A DNA stretch of 64,000 nucleotides from an uncultured Flavobacteriales bacterium (GTDB lineage: Bacteria > Bacteroidota > Bacteroidia > Flavobacteriales_G > Salibacteraceae): positions 1 to 64,000 of the forward strand of contig CAKZKD010000005.1 in the NCBI GenBank assembly GCA_937121175.1, read 5' to 3'. This document shows, piece by piece, positions 51,258-60,081 of this stretch; position 1 is the first letter of the stretch; each line of letters begins with the position of its first letter. A model generated the notes under the pieces. The model had not been told where the DNA came from. It worked only from the letters and a program-made list of their open reading frames with translations, and made no database searches. Both the position numbers and the translations under genes were made by a program.

Positions 51258-51950
51258 ATGACTTTAAAGAAATTGGCAATTTTAGCCGTGGGTGCAGCAA
51301 CTTTAGCATCATGTAACGAAGGAGGAAATTCCGCAACAAGCGATAAAGCTTTAACTAGTAATTGGGATAGCCTTAGCTACAGTTTGGGTGTTAGTGTTGG
51401 AACCGGTATCACCGACCAAGATTTAATTGAAGTTGACCCTGCAATTATTGCACAAGGTATCAGCGATATTATGGCTGATCAACCAAAAATTTCTAAAGAG
51501 GATGCAAATCAACTGATTGGTGCATTTATGGAAAAAAGAAGAACTGAAAAGGCAGCTGAAGCTTCTGCTGCTTCATCTAGCTTTTTAGAAGACAATGCCA
51601 AGAACCCAGATGTTGTTGTAACGGCATCAGGACTTCAGTACATTGTTATAGCTGAAGGCGAAGGCGACAAGCCAGCTGCAACTGACAAGGTTAAAGTACA
51701 TTACCACGGAACATTGGTGAATGGCAATGTATTTGATAGTTCGGTTGACCGTGGTGAGCCAGTAACGTTTCCAGTAAACGGAGTAATTCCGGGTTGGGTT
51801 GAAGCATTGCAGTTAATGTCTGTTGGATCTAAATACAAGTTATTTATTCCTTCAGATTTGGCTTATGGTGACCAAGGTGCTGGTCAAATGATTGGACCAG
51901 GCGAGACACTAATATTTGAAGTGGAGTTGCTTGACATTATTAAAGAATAA
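51258..51950 (+). CDS. FKBP-type peptidyl-prolyl isomerase lipoprotein
   Basis: The 230-residue protein has a lipoprotein signal (MTLKKLAILAVGAATLASC) and the FkpA/Mip architecture: a helical N-terminal dimerisation part (SLSYSLGVSVG; KRRTEKAAEASA) and a C-terminal FKBP domain with VKVHYHGTLVNGNVFDSS, IPGWVEALQLM and IPSDLAYGDQGAG. It should catalyse proline isomerisation and assist folding of exported proteins from a membrane-anchored position. ATG 51258 is chosen. A close paralogue starts 5 bases after its stop. Confidence 0.93.
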   Translation: MTLKKLAILAVGAATLASCNEGGNSATSDKALTSNWDSLSYSLGVSVGTGITDQDLIEVDPAIIAQGISDIMADQPKISKEDANQLIGAFMEKRRTEKAAEASAASSSFLEDNAKNPDVVVTASGLQYIVIAEGEGDKPAATDKVKVHYHGTLVNGNVFDSSVDRGEPVTFPVNGVIPGWVEALQLMSVGSKYKLFIPSDLAYGDQGAGQMIGPGETLIFEVELLDIIKE

Positions 51951-51955
51951 AAATC

Positions 51956-52672
51956 ATGAAAATTAAATTATTGACTCTTGCACTGTGTGTTGGATTTTTT
52001 GGAACAGCCTTAGCCGGTAAGAAAAAAAAGAAAGACAAAAAAAGTGACAAGACTGAAACAAAAAAGATGGAATTAAAAAACGAATTAGATTCACTTTCAT
52101 ACGCATTAGGAATTAGCATTGCTAACAACCTAAAATCTCAGGGCGTAGAGGATATTAACTCAAAAGCAATGTCTGCAGCTTTGAAAGATGTTTATGCGGG
52201 AAACGACACCGTAATGAAAGCTGAAGACGCAAATCAGTTTATCAATTCATACTTCGCTGGAGCTGCTGAAAGAAAGTCGAAAGAAGCCCAGAAAGAAGGC
52301 ATTAAATTTTTAGAAGAAAACGCCAAAAAAGAAGGTATTGTAGTTCTTCCAAGTGGTATGCAATATAAAGTTTTGAAAATGGGAGATGGGCCAAAACCAG
52401 CTGCGACTGATAAGGTTACCACCCATTATCACGGAACTTTAATAGACGGTACCGTTTTCGACTCTTCTGTAGATCGAAACCAACCGGCTACATTTCCTGT
52501 AAATGGAGTTATTCCAGGGTGGATTGAAGCGTTGCAGTTGATGCCAGTTGGTTCGAAATGGAAATTATTCATTCCATCTGATTTAGCTTATGGCGACAGG
52601 GGCGCAGGCCCAAAAATTGGCCCTGGTGCAACTTTGATATTCGAAGTGGAGCTATTGAAAATTGGCGAATAA
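51956..52672 (+). CDS. FKBP-type peptidyl-prolyl isomerase, tandem paralogue
   Basis: The 238-residue protein has a type I signal (ending GTALA) followed by a strongly basic KKKKKDKKSDK stretch, so it is probably soluble in the periplasm, unlike its lipidated neighbour. The dimerisation helices and FKBP domain (THYHGTLIDGTVFDSSVDR, IPGWIEALQLMPVG, IPSDLAYGDRGAGPKIGPG) are nearly the same as in the upstream gene, showing a tandem duplication. It lies 5 bases downstream and ends in a strong two-way terminator. Confidence 0.93.
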   Translation: MKIKLLTLALCVGFFGTALAGKKKKKDKKSDKTETKKMELKNELDSLSYALGISIANNLKSQGVEDINSKAMSAALKDVYAGNDTVMKAEDANQFINSYFAGAAERKSKEAQKEGIKFLEENAKKEGIVVLPSGMQYKVLKMGDGPKPAATDKVTTHYHGTLIDGTVFDSSVDRNQPATFPVNGVIPGWIEALQLMPVGSKWKLFIPSDLAYGDRGAGPKIGPGATLIFEVELLKIGE

Positions 52673-52695
52673 TAAATTCGAAAAAAAACACTACC

Positions 52696-52722
52696 AAAAA
52701 AGGCGCACGTTGCGCCTTTTTT
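52696..52722 (+). terminator. Bidirectional intrinsic terminator
   Basis: Six A residues, GGCGCA, loop CGT, TGCGCC and six T residues form a twelve-pair stem (52696..52722) with an A-run and a T-run at opposite ends. It can stop the FKBP operon on plus and the nnr operon on minus. It overlaps the first two bases of the minus-strand nnr stop codon. Confidence 0.92.
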
Positions 52723-54220
52723 ATTTTACAAACTTTTTGAAGGCTTCTGGTATATATTCAATAATATCACTGGCCTTCATGGCTTCTTGGCCATATCGCA
52801 CGGCCGCCAAATCCCCAGCCAGACCATGCAAATAAACTCCAAGGATTGCAGCATACATAGAATGATAGCCTCTAGCCAACAACCCTGTAATTAGGCCAGT
52901 AAGTACATCTCCACTACCTGCGGTTGCCATGCCTGGGTTTCCAGACGAATTAAAAAACACTCTACCATCGGGTAAGGATACTTGAGTGTATGCACCTTTT
53001 AGAATCATTACACAATTAAATTTTTTACTGAATTCTATCTGAGCCATTAACCTTGCTTCCGAATCATCAGAATTTAATACGAGCCTCTTGAACTCTCCAA
53101 CATGCGGCGTGAATATGCAATTTTCAGGAATGAAATTCAACCAAGTTTTATTTTCTGCTAGCAGGTTTATTGCATCTGCATCGAACACTATTGGGACTTG
53201 AGTATTTTGAATCAATAGCTTCAATGAATTCGCTGTAGATTTATGCATTCCAATTCCCGGACCTATACCTATCCCTGAATAACCTTCCAAATTTCCAGTT
53301 TCTTGCAACACATCCTCGCCTAACAGTTTCAGCATGGCTTCTGGTAACTGAGTTTGTAAAGAGAATTTTAGTGACTCAGGAATACCCATGGTCAACCAAC
53401 CTAAACCAGATCGCATGGCAGCTTTTGCCGCCAGCACAGCAGCTCCACCCTTTTCAGTACTTCCTGCTAGAATATACCCGTGGCCAAAATGTCCTTTGTG
53501 TTGGTGAATTGTTCTGGTTTGAATTATTGACGAAATATCATTAGGCTCAATAAAATGATATTGAGCAGTAAGTGAATTAAAATAAGATTTAACCAGACCT
53601 ATGTCCAGTATATGCCATTCTCCAATAAATTGGTCATTTTCTACAAATAAGAAACTCAATGGGACAGATTGAAAAGTAAGCGTAAAATCAGCTTGTACTG
53701 AAAGTTCCTTTTTCAAATTCAACTTATCCATAAATAACCCAGAAGGAGTATCAATAGCTATCACTATCGAAATTGATTTATTTATTTCTGAAATACGCTT
53801 ACACAACGTACCTGCTATGGGCTTACTCAATCCCAAACCAAATATTGCATCTACAATTATCTCGTTTTCTTGAATATCCAACTGAGCATCAACTCCAATT
53901 TTATTGACTGTTAATCCCGATTTAATGCCTTGTTTCAGATTCATCTCAAAGTCTGGTGTACCCTTTTCTGATACGCACAGAACTGAAACTTTAACGATAC
54001 ATTTTCTCTGTTTCAGCAAACGTGCAATGGCCAAGCCATCGCCACCGTTGTTTCCTGTACCAGTCACAACATGATAGTTTGAGTGTGTTCCAAAACGTTC
54101 AAAAATCCAATCTGCACATTTACCAGATGCCCTTTCCATTAATTTGATAGAAGATATGGGCTCATTGTTAATGGTGAACTGGTCTGCGTCTTTGCGTTGC
54201 TTTGTGCTAAGTATTTTCAT
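52721..54220 (-). CDS. nnr: Bifunctional NAD(P)H-hydrate epimerase/dehydratase
   Basis: This repair enzyme restores NAD(P)H from its hydrated, damaged form. The 499-residue protein joins the YjeF N-terminal epimerase domain (VTGTGNNGGDGLAIARLL at about 52) and the ribokinase-like C-terminal ADP/ATP-dependent dehydratase domain (GHGYILAGSTEKGG; NPGMATAGSGDVLTGLITGL). Both active-site motifs are intact. It overlaps coaE by 14 bases and lies last in the coaE-ybbR-yajC-DUF1573 operon before the terminator. Confidence 0.95.
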   Translation of the reverse strand: MKILSTKQRKDADQFTINNEPISSIKLMERASGKCADWIFERFGTHSNYHVVTGTGNNGGDGLAIARLLKQRKCIVKVSVLCVSEKGTPDFEMNLKQGIKSGLTVNKIGVDAQLDIQENEIIVDAIFGLGLSKPIAGTLCKRISEINKSISIVIAIDTPSGLFMDKLNLKKELSVQADFTLTFQSVPLSFLFVENDQFIGEWHILDIGLVKSYFNSLTAQYHFIEPNDISSIIQTRTIHQHKGHFGHGYILAGSTEKGGAAVLAAKAAMRSGLGWLTMGIPESLKFSLQTQLPEAMLKLLGEDVLQETGNLEGYSGIGIGPGIGMHKSTANSLKLLIQNTQVPIVFDADAINLLAENKTWLNFIPENCIFTPHVGEFKRLVLNSDDSEARLMAQIEFSKKFNCVMILKGAYTQVSLPDGRVFFNSSGNPGMATAGSGDVLTGLITGLLARGYHSMYAAILGVYLHGLAGDLAAVRYGQEAMKASDIIEYIPEAFKKFVK

Positions 54221-54797
54221 TTGACCACAAATTATGAATTTTCATGACCTGTTGAATCAAAGATTGGTCTTCCACATTTTCAATAATGACATCGGCAAGA
54301 TCTAGCTTTCTTTCTTCTGGCCACTGGTGAGCAATTCGAGCTTTTACTTCCTCTGCACTCACTTCGTCTCTTTCTTGCACACGAGTAATTCGAACTTCTT
54401 CGGGCGCTGTAACCATTATTATGTTATCGCAATCTTTGTAACTACCGCTTTCGAATAGAATTGCCGCCTCTTTGATTAGGTAACTAGCATTTGAATTTTC
54501 GTCTCTCCAAGAAGCAAAATCCGAAGCCACAGCGGGGTGAAGAATTCCATTTAACTGTGCCAATAAATCTGAATTGCTAAAACACTTCTCTGCCAGGAAT
54601 TTCCTATCAGCCACGTCGCCGATATAGCTTTTTTCTCCGAAAATTTCAACAACTTTATTTCTTACAAAAAGATCTTTATCTAAAATGGCTTTGGAGCGCT
54701 CATCGGCGGTATAGATTGGCATTCCTAAGAGCCGGAAAATTCTTGAAACAGTAGTCTTCCCGGCACCAATCCCACCTGTTAAGCCAACTATCTTCAT
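54207..54797 (-). CDS. coaE: Dephospho-CoA kinase
   Basis: The last enzyme of coenzyme A synthesis phosphorylates the 3' hydroxyl of dephospho-CoA. The 196-residue protein has the P-loop GGIGAGKTTVSRIF at residues 8-21 and the CoA-binding segments HPAVASDF and LIKEAAILFESGS. Its length is normal. It starts 1 base after the ybbR stop and overlaps nnr by 14 bases, so it is tightly embedded in the operon. Confidence 0.96.
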   Translation of the reverse strand: MKIVGLTGGIGAGKTTVSRIFRLLGMPIYTADERSKAILDKDLFVRNKVVEIFGEKSYIGDVADRKFLAEKCFSNSDLLAQLNGILHPAVASDFASWRDENSNASYLIKEAAILFESGSYKDCDNIIMVTAPEEVRITRVQERDEVSAEEVKARIAHQWPEERKLDLADVIIENVEDQSLIQQVMKIHNLWSNENT

Positions 54798-54798
54798 C

Positions 54799-55788
54799 TT
54801 AATTTTTAAGAATGTATTCTACCCTTCGGGGACTGAAACTAATTATTTCTGTCCCTTGAGCCTGCTTTACGAGTTTTACTTTTAAGTACTTTTTGGTCAA
54901 TTCTATTTCTTGAACATTCACTTCAAACCTAAATTCTTTTGCTGAAATTTTATCAAAATCAGATAATCCTATTTTAACCTTCACTTTTACAAACTGCGGG
55001 AATAGCTTCACAGTGTTCCCGTTCTTTGTTGAAGTAATGTCAATTGGGACAATTATTTCCTTCTCAGTTGTTCGATCAACCTTTAGAGATACGCGAACCT
55101 TTTTGGTGAGGCAGCTAAAGTTATCAGGCAAGTTCAATCCAACATCCTTAGTGACTGATTTATCTAAAACACCTAACGATATAGTTTGAGTAGATAACTC
55201 GTGTAATTTTTCTAACAGCGTAGTTGGCCCAGATAGTAGCACACTTTTAGGAGCCACTTCAATTGAGTCTTTTAAGTAATAATAGTTCTCTAAAGTATAA
55301 TTCACCTCAGGCCGTATTCGAATTATTTTGTCCGAAATAGGATCTGTACAAATTCGAAGTGAATCTATAGCTATTCCCTCTATCCTTATGTCAGCAGGCA
55401 GTACTGAGGAAGCTATAGATTTGAGTTGTGTTCTCGGTATAATAGAAAGTGAACCTCCTTTTCGGTACTTTTTAATTCCAGTCGAGTAATCAACATCAAC
55501 GGAATCTAGACTTCCAAAAATGTAAAACGATAGTAATTTGAATCCAAATCCATTTACCTCCACCGCCAGAAAACGTGGCAAATCATTGACTATGATTTCA
55601 TGCTCAGGCAGGTTTACATACTTTATTGGATAATTGAGCTCAGTAGAATAGTCTTTTGTAAATGCATTTAAAAACCAGAAAACCGAAGTTAGCAAAAGAC
55701 AAACAAGAAATATCGAGAGGTTTTTACCCAGTTTAATCCCAAAGAACACTTTGGATTTATCATTAGAATGGTAATCTACCTCATCCAC
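54799..55788 (-). CDS. YbbR-like membrane-anchored protein (CdaR-type)
   Basis: The 329-residue protein starts at GTG, has one N-terminal membrane helix (LSIFLVCLLLTSVFWFLNAF) and a large periplasmic part of YbbR-like beta domains (EVNYTLENYYYLKDSIEVAPKSVLLSGP; VPIDITS). In Firmicutes YbbR/CdaR regulates the cyclic-di-AMP cyclase. In Bacteroidota the homologue sits, as here, between yajC and coaE, and no cdaA is next to it. Its role here is unknown. It follows yajC after 3 bases. Confidence 0.87.
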   Translation of the reverse strand: MDEVDYHSNDKSKVFFGIKLGKNLSIFLVCLLLTSVFWFLNAFTKDYSTELNYPIKYVNLPEHEIIVNDLPRFLAVEVNGFGFKLLSFYIFGSLDSVDVDYSTGIKKYRKGGSLSIIPRTQLKSIASSVLPADIRIEGIAIDSLRICTDPISDKIIRIRPEVNYTLENYYYLKDSIEVAPKSVLLSGPTTLLEKLHELSTQTISLGVLDKSVTKDVGLNLPDNFSCLTKKVRVSLKVDRTTEKEIIVPIDITSTKNGNTVKLFPQFVKVKVKIGLSDFDKISAKEFRFEVNVQEIELTKKYLKVKLVKQAQGTEIISFSPRRVEYILKN

Positions 55789-55791
55789 ACA

Positions 55792-56127
55792 TTACTTATT
55801 TTTTTCAATCTCAGCTACAGCTTCTGTCGCATTTCCAGCAGAGAAGTCCATTGAAATTGCAGATTTTTCAACACGCATTTTAGCGCCACCATCAGTTTCA
55901 AGCATGATGGTAGTTTCATTCAAGTCTTTAATCTTACCATGAATTCCACCTATAGTTACTACCTTATCTCCTTTCGCAAGAGAAGTTCTAAACTTCTTTT
56001 GCTTTTTAGACTTAGTTGCTTGCGGGCGAATTATGAAAAAATAAAACACCAAAGCAAGAGCTCCAAAGAACACCAAGTTCATTGCTCCACCACCTGCAGC
56101 TTGTAATAATATCATATTAAAAGTCAT
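55792..56127 (-). CDS. yajC: Preprotein translocase subunit YajC
   Basis: A small accessory subunit of the Sec translocon, with one N-terminal membrane helix (LVFFGALALVFYFFIIRPQ) and a short SH3-like cytoplasmic part (FRTSLAKGDKVVTIGGIHGKI; MRVEKSAISMDF). The 111-residue length is normal. Its ATG directly follows the TAG of the DUF1573 gene, and ybbR follows after 3 bases, so these genes are translated in close sequence. No secD or secF is in the window. Confidence 0.95.
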   Translation of the reverse strand: MTFNMILLQAAGGGAMNLVFFGALALVFYFFIIRPQATKSKKQKKFRTSLAKGDKVVTIGGIHGKIKDLNETTIMLETDGGAKMRVEKSAISMDFSAGNATEAVAEIEKNK

Positions 56128-56610
56128 CTAGTTTTCTCTTGTTTCAGCCTCGGTAGAAGCAGGTTTAATTATGTTTCCAGTTAGCGCAACTACAGTTGTA
56201 CTAGGCTGTGTATTTGCCACAACAGAAACTTTTTTATGTTGTTTCCCTGATTTTCCTTCACTGTTAAACACCACTCTAATTTCAGCTGACTCTCCTGGAG
56301 CGATTGGCTTTCTTGGCCAATCCGGAACAGTACATCCACATGAACCTTTGGCCGAACTTATAACCAATTCAGCATCTCCAACATTGGTAAACTTATAAGT
56401 GAATTTTACTTTTTCACCTTGAGTTATTTCACCGAAATCATACAATTCATTTTCAAATTTAATTGCTGCTAATTCTTCATCAGAAACAGTAACCTCTGCA
56501 GATTCGCTTGCAGTATTTGGATTCTTTACAATATCCGTAGATACATCCTCATTTTCGCTAGAGCAAGCCAATAACATGATTACGGATGATAAAATTGCTA
56601 AGTATTTCAT
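56128..56610 (-). CDS. DUF1573 lipoprotein
   Basis: The 160-residue protein has a lipoprotein signal (MKYLAILSSVIMLLAC) and an immunoglobulin-like DUF1573 domain: KFENELYDFGEITQGEKVKFTYKF, SSAKGSCGCTVPDWPRKPI, and NSEGKSGKQHKKVSV. The CGCT motif is characteristic. DUF1573 proteins are common in Bacteroidota, often next to yajC; the function is unknown. It is the first gene of the DUF1573-yajC-ybbR-coaE-nnr operon. Confidence 0.93.
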   Translation of the reverse strand: MKYLAILSSVIMLLACSSENEDVSTDIVKNPNTASESAEVTVSDEELAAIKFENELYDFGEITQGEKVKFTYKFTNVGDAELVISSAKGSCGCTVPDWPRKPIAPGESAEIRVVFNSEGKSGKQHKKVSVVANTQPSTTVVALTGNIIKPASTEAETREN

Positions 56611-56669
56611 TTTTCTTTCTTATTAGTATTTGCGGCAAATTTAGTTAAAGCTATTTGCATCAATCTATA

Positions 56670-57566
56670 TTATTTACCTTTTAAAAGTGATTTTAATCTT
56701 TTTATCATTCCATTAGATTGATAGTGAAAATACGTTTCTTTTTCAGCACCATAACTCTTATAAAACCTGACTAAACCCTCCTTTTCACTTCCTTCAAAAT
56801 CAAAAAGAACATCTTGATTGGCAAACTTTTCTAGAATGGCATCAATCAAGAAGGACATTCCATTTAATTTCCTTCCCATTTCCGTTTGCGCCGTAAACAG
56901 TAAGGTAATCCTAGATTGGCTTCGAACTAAAAGAACATAGGCCAATTCCATGTTCTTGATTTTCAATCCGTAAGTTTGAGCGTATTCTTCGGTAGCTACA
57001 TTTCTTAGGCTCTCGTACCATTCATTGGTAAGGTCAAAATTCTTTTCTTCTTGAAATATATTAATTGCTTGGTTTAAGCCATTTACTCCAAACTCTAACA
57101 ACTCAAAACCTTGCCTTTTACCGCTATTAATTTTCCGAACTAAATTTTTGCTGTAAGATTTTCGAATTTCACTGATGGGTCTATTAAGGTTCAATACATA
57201 ATTTGAACGCTTAACAACATCGAGGTTCAACTCCACATCATTAACTAACATGAAATCGAATTCTGTAGCAAGGCTTGAAATACATTTGGCTACATCACCA
57301 TACGTTTTCGGTAATTCAATGGTGCTATAAACTGCTGATCGCTGGACGTGGTGTGTTTGACATAAATAGCTCAACCCCATTTTTTTCTTTCTAAACAGAG
57401 GAAGTACTGCTTCATAATCACCTAAAATACATCCAAGCCAGGGCGCACCAACTGCATCAAGATAATATGTATAACCGTAGATATGCTCTTCCTTAGACTG
57501 TTCAACAACCTTGTTCCATTTTTGATCATTGACAGCGGCACGCTGAACCAATTTCCAGTTTTTCAT
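56670..57566 (-). CDS. GNAT/FemAB-like protein
   Basis: The 298-residue protein lacks a signal and resembles the FemAB/BcsL-type GNAT proteins of Bacteroidota, which transfer amino acids or acyl groups in cell-surface glycan synthesis. There is a divergent N-terminal part (EHIYGYTYYLDAVG, AVLPLFRKKKMGLSYLCQTHHVQR) and a C-terminal GNAT-like part with LLFTAQTEMGRKLNGMSFLIDAILEKF and FDFEGSEKEGLVRFYKSYGAE. The substrate is unknown. It overlaps the deacetylase gene by four bases (ATGA), so the two are likely partners in polysaccharide modification. Confidence 0.8.
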   Translation of the reverse strand: MKNWKLVQRAAVNDQKWNKVVEQSKEEHIYGYTYYLDAVGAPWLGCILGDYEAVLPLFRKKKMGLSYLCQTHHVQRSAVYSTIELPKTYGDVAKCISSLATEFDFMLVNDVELNLDVVKRSNYVLNLNRPISEIRKSYSKNLVRKINSGKRQGFELLEFGVNGLNQAINIFQEEKNFDLTNEWYESLRNVATEEYAQTYGLKIKNMELAYVLLVRSQSRITLLFTAQTEMGRKLNGMSFLIDAILEKFANQDVLFDFEGSEKEGLVRFYKSYGAEKETYFHYQSNGMIKRLKSLLKGK

Positions 57567-58882
57567 AATCTATTTAGAGCAAATAATGTTTTTTCAAGAG
57601 CACCTTCCCAACCCTTCCACGGCTCCTCTCCACTGATAGAATCTGAGTGCCATACGAAACAAAACTCTCCATTTACCTGTTGTACGGTTTTTGCAAATTG
57701 AACTGCCTTATTGGTCATTTCCTGTGGATTTTTAGGATGGTAGTACTTATACGTGGCTTCCATAAAACAAAATGGATGGACCAATAAATTTGTTTCAACC
57801 TCCAGTTCTAAATCGTAGAAGTAAAACGGACTACAAATTGACGCTCTAAAACCAGATTCTTCCGGGTATCCCATTGAATAATCATCAGTAATACCAAGTT
57901 CCAATAAGTTTCGGTAAGTTGCTGGTAAATGGAGTTTTAAAAAGTGTTGTCTGCTACTTTTTACGGGGTAGTGAAGCACACCTGATAGTCGGTTGACTTC
58001 ATTAACTAGCTTGGCTTTATTTTCGTTCGAAGCAAAACTCGGATGTAAACCAACGCTCGAATAGTCATTAACATGCTTGATAACCGATTGAAATTTTCTA
58101 GAGGTAATGGAAATATTTTTATCGTTCTTATCATAATCACCTACCAAGAAAAAATAGGTAAATCTCCAACCGTATTGGTTTTGGTACTTAATCAATTGAT
58201 CGAAAACATCAAACGGATCAGATACTTTACCCAAAATTGCACTTACCCTATGCTTGAGAGCATTAAATTCTCCTGAAAAAACATCCTTGGCGCAACCAGC
58301 AATGGTGCGGACAAGGCCTTTGTGTTTGAAGGCAAATGCACTATCAACATCAATGGTTGGATTAACAGAAAACTTTTTGGGAGATGGAGATAGATTGAGT
58401 GAAGGAATATTTTGTTCCAGAATCTTTTGAAGAACTTGCGCCCACTGGTTGACTATTGGCTGTATCAGAAAGTCATTTTTATAGGCTATGCTGTGCTTTG
58501 CAGAAAATCGACCATGTTTATCTTTTACATGGGGCAAATATTCTTCGTATCGGGTCACTAAATAAAATGTTGCCGAAAAAACGTCAAACTCAAACGGAGA
58601 TTCGTTTACTTTAAACATCCCCTTGCCCAAATCCGTTTCAAAAACATGCACATCAAATTGCTCAATTCCTCTTTCAAACAACAAACCATGTGGCACGAAA
58701 TTCAATGCTTCGCAAACAGGCTGATAGCTGTAAGATATTTTTGACCCGTGAAATTCAATAAATGATTCTTTATCGGATGTAAACGAAACTTGAAGCGAAA
58801 GCAAATCACGCAAAAGTACTTCTACAGCGTACTTTACTCTTGGGGTCAATTGCTGTGCGTAAACTAAAATTTCGTTATTCAT
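57563..58882 (-). CDS. Polysaccharide deacetylase-family protein
   Basis: The 439-residue protein resembles a Bacteroidota group of NodB-like carbohydrate esterases with an N-terminal extension. The C-terminal two-thirds contain PTIDVDSAFAFKHKG, with the Asp of the NodB motif, SVGLHPSFAS with a His, and SRQHFLKLHLPATYRNLLELGITDDYSMGYPEESGFRAS (in parts: SRQHFLKLHLP, GITDDYSMGYPEESGFR). No signal is seen. It overlaps the GNAT-like gene by 4 bases and lies 5 bases after radC. The exact substrate is unknown. Confidence 0.85.
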   Translation of the reverse strand: MNNEILVYAQQLTPRVKYAVEVLLRDLLSLQVSFTSDKESFIEFHGSKISYSYQPVCEALNFVPHGLLFERGIEQFDVHVFETDLGKGMFKVNESPFEFDVFSATFYLVTRYEEYLPHVKDKHGRFSAKHSIAYKNDFLIQPIVNQWAQVLQKILEQNIPSLNLSPSPKKFSVNPTIDVDSAFAFKHKGLVRTIAGCAKDVFSGEFNALKHRVSAILGKVSDPFDVFDQLIKYQNQYGWRFTYFFLVGDYDKNDKNISITSRKFQSVIKHVNDYSSVGLHPSFASNENKAKLVNEVNRLSGVLHYPVKSSRQHFLKLHLPATYRNLLELGITDDYSMGYPEESGFRASICSPFYFYDLELEVETNLLVHPFCFMEATYKYYHPKNPQEMTNKAVQFAKTVQQVNGEFCFVWHSDSISGEEPWKGWEGALEKTLFALNRL

Positions 58883-58887
58883 ATTAG

Positions 58888-59580
58888 CTAAAGTAAGCCT
58901 TCGTCTGCAAAACTGAAGTACGAATTTTCAGCCACTATTAGATGATCTAAAATTGGAATATCCATAACCTTTCCCGCTTCAGATAGTTTCTTAGTTAAAG
59001 AAATATCTGCTTGACTTGGTTTCAAATTTCCCGATGGATGATTGTGTACTAAAATTACTGCACTTGCTAAATGGTCTATAGCTTCCTTAAATATAATTCT
59101 CGTATCTGCCACAGTTCCACTAATGCCACCAGAACTAATTTTTATCTTATTTAGTACTTTATTAGCACGATTTAAGGCGACAATCCAAAACTCTTCCGTG
59201 TTTAAATCGCTCAATTGACCGTGCAATAATTCAAAAACATCATGGCTACCGGTTATTTTCTTTTTGTCTAAATGCTCCTGTTCTCGTCTCCGTCGTCCAA
59301 TTTCAAGAGCCGCAGAAATACCAATGGCTTTTGCTTCTCCAACTCCCTTAAACTGTTGCAAATCTGTTAGGCTATACTTTCCAAGCTGAACTAAATTATT
59401 CTTCGCATTGGTTAAAATTCGTTGAGCTAATTCTACAGCGCTTTCTTCTCGATTTCCGCTTCCTAAAATAATCGCAATTAATTCCGCATCGCTCAAAGAA
59501 GCTCTCCCCTTTTGCACAAACTTCTCTCGTGGTCTATCGTCTTCTGCCCAATACTTGATGGCACTTTTTTGATTGTTCAT
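58888..59580 (-). CDS. radC: RadC family protein
   Basis: The 230-residue protein has an N-terminal helix-hairpin-helix-like part (LQQFKGVGEAKAIGISAALEIGRR) and a C-terminal JAB/MPN metalloprotease-like domain with VHNHPSGNLKPSQADISLTK, the HxH...D zinc motif. RadC was once thought to act in recombination repair; its true role is uncertain. The length is normal. It is preceded by the terminator of the acidic lipoprotein gene, and the deacetylase gene follows it after 5 bases. Confidence 0.95.
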   Translation of the reverse strand: MNNQKSAIKYWAEDDRPREKFVQKGRASLSDAELIAIILGSGNREESAVELAQRILTNAKNNLVQLGKYSLTDLQQFKGVGEAKAIGISAALEIGRRRREQEHLDKKKITGSHDVFELLHGQLSDLNTEEFWIVALNRANKVLNKIKISSGGISGTVADTRIIFKEAIDHLASAVILVHNHPSGNLKPSQADISLTKKLSEAGKVMDIPILDHLIVAENSYFSFADEGLL

Positions 59581-59594
59581 GTGGGTAAATTAAA

Positions 59595-59626
59595 CAAAAA
59601 AGCCCTTTCACAAAAGTGAAAGGGCT
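59595..59626 (-). terminator. Intrinsic terminator of the acidic lipoprotein gene
   Basis: On the minus strand AGCCCTTTCAC pairs with GTGAAAGGGCT (eleven pairs, TTTT loop) followed by TTTTTTGTTT. It lies between the lipoprotein stop (59650) and the radC start (59580). Confidence 0.9.
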
Positions 59627-59649
59627 CATATTTTTTTGAAAGAGTAAAT

Positions 59650-59919
59650 CTACTTTTTCTCTTCCATCATTTCTTCAGCTTCTTCTTTCACCTCTTCTAC
59701 TGCTTCTTCCATAGCTTCACCAGCTTCTTCTGCCGCTTCTTCCATCTCCTCGCCAGCATCAGACGTTTCGTCCGCTACTTCTTGCAACATATCCTCAGCT
59801 TCATCGACAACTTCTTCTGTCGCTTCAGTTACTTCTTCAGTAGCTTCGGTCTTTTTTTCCCCTTCAGCGCAAGCAATAAACATTGCAGCTGACATAAAAA
59901 TCATTAGTACTTTTTTCAT
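59650..59919 (-). CDS. Acidic low-complexity lipoprotein
   Basis: The 89-residue protein has a lipoprotein signal (MKKVLMIFMSAAMFIAC) followed by about 70 residues made almost only of Glu, Ala, Val, Met and Asp (EEAAEEAGEAMEEAVEEV), in short repeated units that fit an amphipathic helix or coiled coil. Such short acidic lipoproteins are common in Bacteroidota, with no known function. ATG at 59919 is chosen from the signal peptide. A TATCTTTG -7 box lies 22 bases upstream, and a strong terminator follows. Confidence 0.85.
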   Translation of the reverse strand: MKKVLMIFMSAAMFIACAEGEKKTEATEEVTEATEEVVDEAEDMLQEVADETSDAGEEMEEAAEEAGEAMEEAVEEVKEEAEEMMEEKK

Positions 59920-59940
59920 CTCGATTTTTTTTTGTTTACC

Positions 59941-59948
59941 CAAAGATA
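59941..59948 (-). promoter_or_regulatory. Candidate -7 element of the acidic lipoprotein gene
   Basis: The minus strand reads TATCTTTG, a full match to TAnnTTTG, 22 bases before the ATG at 59919. The -33 region is not clear. Confidence 0.45.
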
Positions 59949-60030
59949 AATCTATGAACGTAACACGAACATATATTTTCAAAGGTTATATACAATTGTA
60001 TCTTAATTAAGTTGACGGAAATTTGGCACA

Positions 60031-60058
60031 AAAAAAAGCCCTTTAAAAAGGGCTTTTT
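60031..60058 (-). terminator. Intrinsic terminator of rpsT
   Basis: AAAAAGCCCTTT and AAAGGGCTTTTT form a stem with a very small loop, flanked by A- and T-runs, 24 bases after the rpsT stop on the minus strand. The arms are symmetrical, so it could work in both directions. Confidence 0.85.
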
Positions 60059-60081
60059 AAATTTGAATATTTTTTCTGTTA

